A program made the translations under genes and the position numbers. This document shows positions 14,010 through 19,282 of a stretch of 19,282 nt of DNA, one piece after another. The stretch's first letter is position 1, and each line of letters opens with the position of its first letter. Source of the DNA: Pseudomonadota bacterium (GTDB taxonomy: Bacteria; Pseudomonadota; Alphaproteobacteria; Rhizobiales; Devosiaceae); assembly GCA_023436745.1 (NCBI GenBank), contig JAEZHZ010000298.1, positions 1 to 19,282 on the forward strand, written 5' to 3'. Under the pieces are notes generated by a model. It saw only the letters and a list, made by a program, of their open reading frames with translations, was not told the DNA's origin and made no database searches.

Positions 14010-16349
14010 CTACTGCAGCAGCTGCAGCACGCTCTGGTCGGCCTGGCTGGCGAGTGACAGCGAGGACGACGACAGCGACTGGCGGGTCTGGAGGGCCAGC
14101 AGGTTGGCCGCTTCCTCGTTCATGTCGGCCAGCGTCAGGTTGGCGGCGCCGGTCTGCAGCGTGTTGATCATCTCCTTGGTGAAGTCCTGGCGGTTCTGCA
14201 CGATGGAGAGGTTGGAGCCGAACTTGGATGCCTGCGTGCGAACCGTGTTCAGCGCCTGCTTCACTTCGGCGAGCAGGGCGTCGATGTCGAGGTCCTGATC
14301 AAGCTGGATGGCCGTCAGGTGATCGAGCTTCAGCGTCGCGGCGTTGATGCCGTCTGCGCCCGGCGTCTGGATTTCGATGAAGGAGTTGCCGCTCTCGTTG
14401 AAGGTGATGCGCAGGTTGTCGCCGCGCAGCAGGTTGATGCCGTTGAACGAGGCGTCGTCCGACAGGCGGTCCAGCTGGTTCTTGAGGTCGTTGTACTCAT
14501 CGGCAAGGCTGGCGCGGACGCTGTTGCCACCGATGCTGTGGTTGGTCGCGGCACCGACGCCGTCACCGTCCTTGTCGAAGGTGACGTCCAGCTTCTGGGT
14601 CGAGAGGTTCTCGATGCGCAGCTTGCCGTTGTCGTTGGAGGCCCGGATATAGGTGTTGGTCGACGGGTTGCGGTTGATCTCTTCCACGAACTGGTCGACG
14701 GCGTTCGAGGACTTGTAGGCCGACACGGCGGGGCTGCCGGTCGAGGCCGTGTCTTCCCCGAAGAGCGCGACGTGCTGGCCGGAGACGGCGAGCGTCTTCG
14801 GTTCAGGATCCGACGAGGTGAAGACCAGCTGGTCGTTCTCGTCGAAGCTGGCGACGATCTCGTTCATGCCGGCAGCCTTGAGCTGATCGTTGATCAGCTG
14901 CAGCTGGTTGTTGATCTGGAAGGGCGAGCCGTCGCGGCCGACGATGTTGATCTCGGCTTTCTTGGTGCCGTAGGTCAGCGTCATCTTGTAGGAGGCGGCT
15001 TCCACCTCTTCGAGATAGGTTCCCGGGGTGCCGTTGGTGCGGGTCACCGAGATGCCGTCGCTGATGGCATCAGTGCCAGCCTTGGCAGTGCTGGCGACCT
15101 GGGTCAGGCCGGCACCGCCGTCAGTGGCAAGGATGGCCGGCGAAGCTTCGCCCAGCGGCGTCTTCCTGGTGATGACCAGGCGGCCGCCGTCTTCGGTTGC
15201 CTGGTAGCCGGTGTTGAACGCTGCACTGCCGTTCAGCGTGGCGGCCATGGCGCTGACGCTGGTCGGTGCGGCGGCAAACGCCACGCCAAAGACGGTGGTG
15301 CCGTTGACGGTGGCCAGATTGACGTCGAAGGCGAGCGACGCGCCGGTGGCGTCTACGTTCTCGCGCAGGCCGGTAATCTCGGGCGCGGGTCCGCCCGGCT
15401 GGGTGGTGACCAGCGTGATGCGCTTGGTCGCCGGGTCAGCCTTGACTTCGTAGCCGCCGTCCTTCGCCTTCTCGTTGAGGGAGTTGACGAACTCCTGGAA
15501 GGTCCCGGCTCCGGTAGAGATGGTCTGGTTGCCGACGGTGATGGTGCCGATGTTGGCCGGGTCATGCACGAACGACGTTTCGCCATAGGTGGCGAGCGTG
15601 ACGCCGGTGACGAACTCGATCTTCGGGGAGGCCACGGTCTTGTCGGTGGCCTGCACGAAGACCCGGCCGTCCGGTGCTGCGCCGGTTGTGTAGTCCGTGA
15701 TTCCAGCGTTGCTGAGCGCGGTGTCGATGGCCGTGGCGACCTCGCTGGCGGTGGGCGTCGCGCCGAGTGTGCTCAGCGTGATTTCCCTGCCGTCAATGCG
15801 CAGCTTGGAGGCGGAGCTGAAGCCGGCGCCGCTGGTCTCGATCAGCGTGCGCGCGCCCGCGCCCTCGTTGCCGTCGGCCGGCGGGGCCGCGAAGTTCGCC
15901 GAGGGCAGGTTGGTCACCAGCTTCGCCTTGGTGCCGCCAGTCGGCTCCTGCAGGCGAATCTCGGTTTCTTCCGCGCCGAATCGTCCGCCCTTCACCTTCA
16001 GCGTGCTGTCGGACTTCACCTCGTAGGTGTCGGTCAGGAAGGACTTGTCCTGGCGTGCCTGGCGCAGCGTGGACTGCATCGCCTCGAGCGTCTTGGTGAT
16101 CGAGGTCAGGCCGTTGTCTGCTGCCTCAAGCGTCTTGATGCCGTTGGACATGGAGTCCATCAGCGCGTTGAGGTCGCCGGCCCGGCTGTTGAGTGAAGAC
16201 GCCGTGAAAAAGTTCGTTGGGTTGTCGAGAGCGGAGTTGACCTTGTTGCCGGTCGCAAGCCGTTCCTGCGTCGTCGCCATCATCTCTGCGGTTTTCTGCA
16301 GGGACAGCAGATTCGTGCGGACGGCTTTTGATAGGGAAATGTCTGACAT
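14010..16349 (-). CDS. Flagellin, large (779 aa), copy 1
   Basis: This is a filament subunit exported by the flagellar type III system. The ATG at 16349 follows GGAGG (16357-16361) by 7 bases and gives MSDISLSKAV, as in copy 2; the frame runs on upstream, but that part covers the leader hairpins. The conserved D0/D1 helices are at 1-110 (ATTQERLATGNKVNSALDNP at 25-44) and about 610-779 (DASFNGINLLRGDN, NRQDFTKEMINTLQTGAANL). Between them lie four beta-rich modules at about 182-255, 268-330, 338-410 and 453-526, and a partial fifth at 541-590. Each follows the flagellin 'IN'-type layout: short strand with G, helix, then Y-x-A and a beta hairpin. Usual alphaproteobacterial flagellins have 270-400 residues; the large size resembles thick-filament flagellins. 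It is paralogous to copy 2, with near-identical ends and a divergent third module. Confidence 0.93.
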   Translation of the reverse strand: MSDISLSKAVRTNLLSLQKTAEMMATTQERLATGNKVNSALDNPTNFFTASSLNSRAGDLNALMDSMSNGIKTLEAADNGLTSITKTLEAMQSTLRQARQDKSFLTDTYEVKSDSTLKVKGGRFGAEETEIRLQEPTGGTKAKLVTNLPSANFAAPPADGNEGAGARTLIETSGAGFSSASKLRIDGREITLSTLGATPTASEVATAIDTALSNAGITDYTTGAAPDGRVFVQATDKTVASPKIEFVTGVTLATYGETSFVHDPANIGTITVGNQTISTGAGTFQEFVNSLNEKAKDGGYEVKADPATKRITLVTTQPGGPAPEITGLRENVDATGASLAFDVNLATVNGTTVFGVAFAAAPTSVSAMAATLNGSAAFNTGYQATEDGGRLVITRKTPLGEASPAILATDGGAGLTQVASTAKAGTDAISDGISVTRTNGTPGTYLEEVEAASYKMTLTYGTKKAEINIVGRDGSPFQINNQLQLINDQLKAAGMNEIVASFDENDQLVFTSSDPEPKTLAVSGQHVALFGEDTASTGSPAVSAYKSSNAVDQFVEEINRNPSTNTYIRASNDNGKLRIENLSTQKLDVTFDKDGDGVGAATNHSIGGNSVRASLADEYNDLKNQLDRLSDDASFNGINLLRGDNLRITFNESGNSFIEIQTPGADGINAATLKLDHLTAIQLDQDLDIDALLAEVKQALNTVRTQASKFGSNLSIVQNRQDFTKEMINTLQTGAANLTLADMNEEAANLLALQTRQSLSSSSLSLASQADQSVLQLLQ

Positions 16350-16397
16350 GATTTTGCCTCCAGCAGGCCGGACGTCTTCCGCCTTTAGTAAGTTTTG

Positions 16398-16430
16398 GTT
16401 TACGGAGGTAAACGTTAATGGCGAATTAAC
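16398..16430 (-). promoter_or_regulatory. Two adjacent hairpins in the leader of flagellin copy 1; CCTCC loop faces its own ribosome site
   Basis: Read on the minus strand, GTTAAT-TCGCC-ATTAAC (16430-16414) is followed with no gap by GTTTAC-CTCC-GTAAAC (16413-16398). Both stems are 6 bp and perfect. The second loop, with its closing C, reads CCTCC, complementary to the GGAGG ribosome site of the gene 42 bases downstream (16361-16357). The stretch is AT-rich for this genome. It may be an mRNA control element, possibly a FlbT target; a DNA operator is the alternative. The start point of transcription is not known. Confidence 0.45.
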
Positions 16431-16521
16431 CACGCCGCTTAACCCCTCCGAAACCAAGCTTTACGAGGCGAGAAAGACGCCTGACGGCAGGGCCGGGGGC
16501 TCTGGAAGCACCAGAAAAAGA

Positions 16522-16545
16522 AAAGGCGGGCCGAAGCCCGCCTTT
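16522..16545 (-). terminator. Intrinsic terminator of the second flagellin gene
   Basis: A perfect 10-bp stem, AAAGGCGGGC with GCCCGCCTTT, has a TTCG tetraloop on the transcribed strand, followed by a T-rich tail (TTTTCTTTTT counting the end of the stem). It lies 26 bases after the flagellin stop. The UUCG loop and T-tail make it a textbook terminator, so each flagellin gene probably has its own transcript. Confidence 0.92.
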
Positions 16546-16571
16546 CCGATTCGCCCGGGAGACTGTTGCGA

Positions 16572-18965
16572 TTAACGCAGCAGCTGCAGGATGCTCTGGT
16601 CGGCCTGCGAGGCCATCGACAGTGCCGAGGAGCTGAGAGACTGGCGAGTCTGCAGCGCCAGCAGGTTGGCGGCTTCCTCGTTCATGTCGGCCAGCGTCAG
16701 GTTGGCAGCACCCGTCTGCAGGGTGTTGATCATGTTCTTGGTGAAGTCCTGGCGGTTCTGCACGATCGACAGGTTGGAGCCGAAGGCCGAAGCCTGCGAC
16801 CGAACCTCATTGAGGGCCAGCTTGATGTTGCCCAGCAGGGCATCGATGTTGCCGTCGCTGTCCAGTTCGATCGCAGCCAGGTCGCTGATGTCCAGCGACT
16901 GCGAGTTGATGCCTCGGTCGTCACCGGCCTTGATCTGCATGAACGAGTTGCCAGTCTCGTTGAAGGTGATCGTCAGCTGGTCGCCACGGAGCAGGTTGAT
17001 GCCGTTGAACGAAGCATCGTCGGCCAGCTTGTTGAGCTGGTCCTTGAGTTCGTTGAACTGCTTGGCCAGGCCCTCGCGGACGCTGTTGCCGCCGATCTCG
17101 TGGTTGGTAGACGAAGCACCGCTTGCGCCGTCCTTGTCGAACTCGACGCCGAGCTTCTGGGTCGAGAGGTTCTCGATGCGGAGCTTGCCGTTATCGTTCG
17201 AAGCGCGGAGGTAGCCGTTGGTCGCCGAGTTGCGGTTGATCTCCTCGACGAACTGATCGACTGCACTGGTCGCCTTGTAGGCGGAAACGGCAGGCGCACC
17301 GGTGGAAACGGTCTTCTCACCGAACAGGTCAACACTCTTGCCCGAAACGGCGAGCGTCTTGGCTTCTGCGGAGGTGGCCGTCAGCACCAGCTTGTTGTCG
17401 GCGTCGAAGGAGGCCTCGAGACCCTCAATGCCAGCCGACTTGAGCTGGTCGTTGATCGACTTGAGCTGGTTTTCCTTGGCATAGGCTGTGGAATCGCGGC
17501 CGACGATGGTGATGTCGGCAGACTTGGTGCCATAGGTCACGGAGAACTTGTGCGCTGCCGCCTCAAGCGTCTTCGTCGAGGTTCCGTCGGTGCCGTTGGT
17601 CTTCGTGACGGTGATACCGGTGGTGTCGGCGTCCTTGAACGTCGCCGTCACGATATCGCCTGCGGTCAGGCCGGCAGCGTTGCCGGCCAGGGGGCCGACC
17701 GTCAGGTTGGCGGCGGTCTGGCCTTCGCCGCCCGCAACTGCCGTTAGGGTGAGGACGCCAGCATCGGCGGATGCAACGTACTTTCCCTTGAGATCGTCGT
17801 GTGCGTTGATTTTTGCCGCGAGGTCAGTTGCAACGGCCGTTCCGGTCCCACCGGTGACGCCAGTCACGTTCACGCCGTCGACGGAGAACGTGAAGCTGCC
17901 CGTTCCGGCATTTGCGCCGGTAGCAATGGTGAACTTTGTTGTGGCGTTCGACTGGCCGGTTTCGTTGAGCCCCTCGATGACCGGAGCCGTGGAAGCGGAG
18001 CCCGGCTCTGCGGCACGCAGAGTGATCTTCTGGGTGGCCGCATCGGCGTGAACGGTGTAGCCGCCGTCTTTCGCCTTGCTGTTCAGCGCGGAGACGAAGT
18101 CATCGAATGACCCGCCGCCATTGTTGATTTCCTGCCCGCCGACGGTGACCTTACCTGCATACTGTGCGTTATAGGTGAACGACGTTTCTGCGTAGGTTGC
18201 GACGGTAACGCCGGCGCCGAACTCGACGCTTGGCGAGCCTAGCGTCTTGTCCTTGTTCTCGATGATGATCGCGTTCTTGCCGTTCGTCGTGTCCGCTGTG
18301 ACGGTGTACTTGGAATTGGAGCCGCCGAGCAGGGCCTGGATGTCCTGTGCGGTCGTTCCCACGTCAGTGGACGCGGAAGTCAGGGTGATTTCCTGACCAT
18401 CGATCTTGAGCTTGTCGCCTGTGTTGAACCCGGCGGCAGAGTTGTAGGCAATGACAGTGCGGGCGCCTGCGCCCTGCTTGGTGGCGTCGTTGAGCGAATT
18501 GGTAATGTCGGGGTCTGCATACGCCGCGTCGAAGGCGACGCTTGCCTTCGTGCCGCCGCTCGGCTGCTGCAACTTGATTTCCGTCAGTTCATCGAACTGG
18601 CCGCCGCTCACCTTCAGGGTGCTGTCGGCGCCGACCTCGAAGGTGTCGACCTGGAAGGACTTGTCCTGACGAGCCTGACGCAGCGTCGACTGCATCGACT
18701 CCAGCGTCTTGGTGATGGAGGTCAGGCCGTTGCTGGCCGCTTCCAGCGTCTTGACGCCGTTCGCCATGTTGTCGATCAGCGCGTTCAGGTCGCCGGCGCG
18801 GCTGTTCAGGGCCGAGGCGGTGAAGAAGTTGCTGGGATTGTCGAGGGCGGAGTTCACCTTGTTGCCAGTAGCGAGACGCTCCTGCGTCTTGGCCATCATG
18901 GTCGCGGTGTTCTGGAGGGAAAGCAGGTTCGAGCGAACGGCCTTCGAGAGCGAGATATCACTCAT
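16572..18965 (-). CDS. Flagellin, large (797 aa), copy 2
   Basis: This is the filament subunit nearest the right edge. The ATG at 18965 follows AAGGA (18974-18978) by 8 bases; an in-frame GTG directly before it is less likely. The D0/D1 ends match copy 1 almost residue for residue (MSDISLSKAVRSNLLSLQ; FTKNMINTLQTGAANLTLAD; LALQTRQSLSSSALS). The outer region again has four modules, at about 185-260, 271-332, 340-430 and 472-542, and a partial fifth (SNDNGKLRIENLSTQKL, shared with copy 1). Module 3 contains a clear AAKINAH 'IN' motif, differs strongly from that of copy 1, and uses more A/T-ending codons than the ends. The leader holds a small hairpin, GCCTC-AGGAA-GAGGC (19013-18999). No sigma-54 or sigma-28 promoter could be recognised upstream. 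Whether both copies build one filament or are used at different times cannot be told. Confidence 0.93.
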   Translation of the reverse strand: MSDISLSKAVRSNLLSLQNTATMMAKTQERLATGNKVNSALDNPSNFFTASALNSRAGDLNALIDNMANGVKTLEAASNGLTSITKTLESMQSTLRQARQDKSFQVDTFEVGADSTLKVSGGQFDELTEIKLQQPSGGTKASVAFDAAYADPDITNSLNDATKQGAGARTVIAYNSAAGFNTGDKLKIDGQEITLTSASTDVGTTAQDIQALLGGSNSKYTVTADTTNGKNAIIIENKDKTLGSPSVEFGAGVTVATYAETSFTYNAQYAGKVTVGGQEINNGGGSFDDFVSALNSKAKDGGYTVHADAATQKITLRAAEPGSASTAPVIEGLNETGQSNATTKFTIATGANAGTGSFTFSVDGVNVTGVTGGTGTAVATDLAAKINAHDDLKGKYVASADAGVLTLTAVAGGEGQTAANLTVGPLAGNAAGLTAGDIVTATFKDADTTGITVTKTNGTDGTSTKTLEAAAHKFSVTYGTKSADITIVGRDSTAYAKENQLKSINDQLKSAGIEGLEASFDADNKLVLTATSAEAKTLAVSGKSVDLFGEKTVSTGAPAVSAYKATSAVDQFVEEINRNSATNGYLRASNDNGKLRIENLSTQKLGVEFDKDGASGASSTNHEIGGNSVREGLAKQFNELKDQLNKLADDASFNGINLLRGDQLTITFNETGNSFMQIKAGDDRGINSQSLDISDLAAIELDSDGNIDALLGNIKLALNEVRSQASAFGSNLSIVQNRQDFTKNMINTLQTGAANLTLADMNEEAANLLALQTRQSLSSSALSMASQADQSILQLLR

Positions 18966-19105
18966 CACTAAGTTCCTTTTCTAGGATACGCTACTAACGC
19001 CTCTTCCTGAGGCTTGCGCCCATCCTTCGCTCTCAGCCCATAAAGAAGCGTTAAACCGCTGCTGCAATTGTGTGGAACCGCACTGGTAGAGAGTGGATTG
19101 CGCGC

Positions 19106-19121
19106 AGGCGTGCGGACGCCT
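19106..19121 (-). terminator. Hairpin after the right-edge partial gene
   Basis: AGGCGT and ACGCCT form a 6-bp stem with a 4-base loop, 27 bases after the stop codon of the partial minus-strand gene. There is no T-run, so termination is uncertain. The rest of 18966-19148, upstream of flagellin copy 2, must hold that gene's promoter, but none is clear. Confidence 0.35.
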
Positions 19122-19148
19122 CCTGCGGTTGGTCGTGGACAGGGGCTG

Positions 19149-19282
19149 CTAGACCAGCAGGTCCTTGATGCGGGCTGTTCGCTCGGTGAGGGAGCCGGAG
19201 TCCGCCCGGTACTCGGGCGGCCATCCGGATCGCCGGGGCATGCCGCCTGCAATCACCGAGGCGGCGAAGTCCGAGGTGCCCG
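19149..19282 (-). CDS. C-terminal end (43 codons) of an unidentified protein
   Basis: A minus-strand frame enters from the right edge and ends at the TAG at 19151-19149. The visible end reads ...SDFAASVIAGGMPRRSGWPP... and finishes TERTARIKDLLV. Nearly all codons end in G or C, as in the genes of this window, so it looks coding. The piece is too short for me to assign a family. It lies upstream of flagellin copy 2 on the same strand with 183 bases between them, so it could be a flagellum-related or unrelated neighbour. Confidence 0.6.
   Translation of the reverse strand, partial: GTSDFAASVIAGGMPRRSGWPPEYRADSGSLTERTARIKDLLV

Noticed and set aside
14319..16196. Long plus-strand open frame of 625 codons opposite flagellin copy 1
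   Set aside because: It is rich in Gly, Val, Asp and Arg in a pattern that mirrors the sense codons, has no recognisable domain, and arises because G/C-ending codons leave few stops on the other strand. The same holds for frames opposite ycjX, metA, flgE (6363-8354) and flgL (11259-13070).
16404..16429. Tiny plus-strand frame ATG GCG AAT TAA preceded by GGAGG
   Set aside because: Three codons only, created by the hairpin sequence of the flagellin leader on the other strand; no gene follows.
16432..16521. Sigma-54-like GG-N10-GC pairs upstream of flagellin copy 1
   Set aside because: Two pairs have correct spacing, but their flanking bases do not match TTGGCACG and TTGCA; chance matches are expected in GC-rich DNA.
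19039..19067. Housekeeping promoter for flagellin copy 2 (TTGCAG, 17 bases, TTTATG)
   Set aside because: Only three of six bases match in each element; too weak to call.
1..19282. CRISPR array, prophage, insertion sequence, tRNA or rRNA
   Set aside because: No regular spaced repeats, transposase, integrase or structural RNA sequence could be seen anywhere in the window.

Overview
The window comes from a GC-rich alphaproteobacterium, most likely Hyphomicrobiales or a related order. Supporting points: strong G/C third-position bias in every gene; the FlbT/FlaF flagellin regulators, which are an alphaproteobacterial pair; a sigma-54 promoter in front of the hook gene, as in the Caulobacter-type flagellar hierarchy; and very large flagellins (about 780-800 residues) of the kind known for thick polar flagella in Bradyrhizobium-type bacteria. 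The order is an inference; no rRNA or other typing marker is present.

Left part (1-6186). On the minus strand lies the ycjX-ycjF stress/envelope pair, joined by an ATGA overlap; ycjF runs off the left edge. Divergent from it is a Tat-exported PhoX-type alkaline phosphatase. Its upstream region carries four direct repeats at exact 11-base spacing that look like a doubled Pho box. An 11-bp bidirectional terminator separates phoX from the convergent metA (homoserine O-acyltransferase). Upstream of metA on the same strand is a conserved but uncharacterised P-loop ATPase. A palindromic repeat of the ATTCCCGC...GCGGGAAT type sits at the 5' end of the ATPase gene.

Right part (6136-18965) is flagellar. 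A near-perfect sigma-54 promoter, with a perfect upstream dyad, drives flgE-flgK-flgL (hook, first and second hook-filament junction proteins) on the plus strand. Convergent on the minus strand are two paralogous flagellin genes, each with its own near-identical terminator, then flbT and flaF overlapping by 50 bases. A strong bidirectional terminator separates the two groups. A 43-residue C-terminal end of an unidentified gene lies at the right edge.

How the parts work together: FlgE builds the hook, FlgK and FlgL join hook to filament, and the two flagellins form the filament. FlbT and FlaF are post-transcriptional and secretion-linked regulators of flagellin production. The axial proteins are unusually large: FlgE 912, FlgL 650, flagellins 779 and 797 residues. 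The extra length is made of repeated modules inserted between conserved ends, some resembling the flagellin 'IN' motif. I see no CRISPR array, tRNA, rRNA, insertion sequence or prophage. I do not see an obviously new multi-gene system; the most interesting items are the modular enlargement of the axial proteins, the flagellin leader hairpins, the doubled Pho box and the metA-adjacent ATPase.
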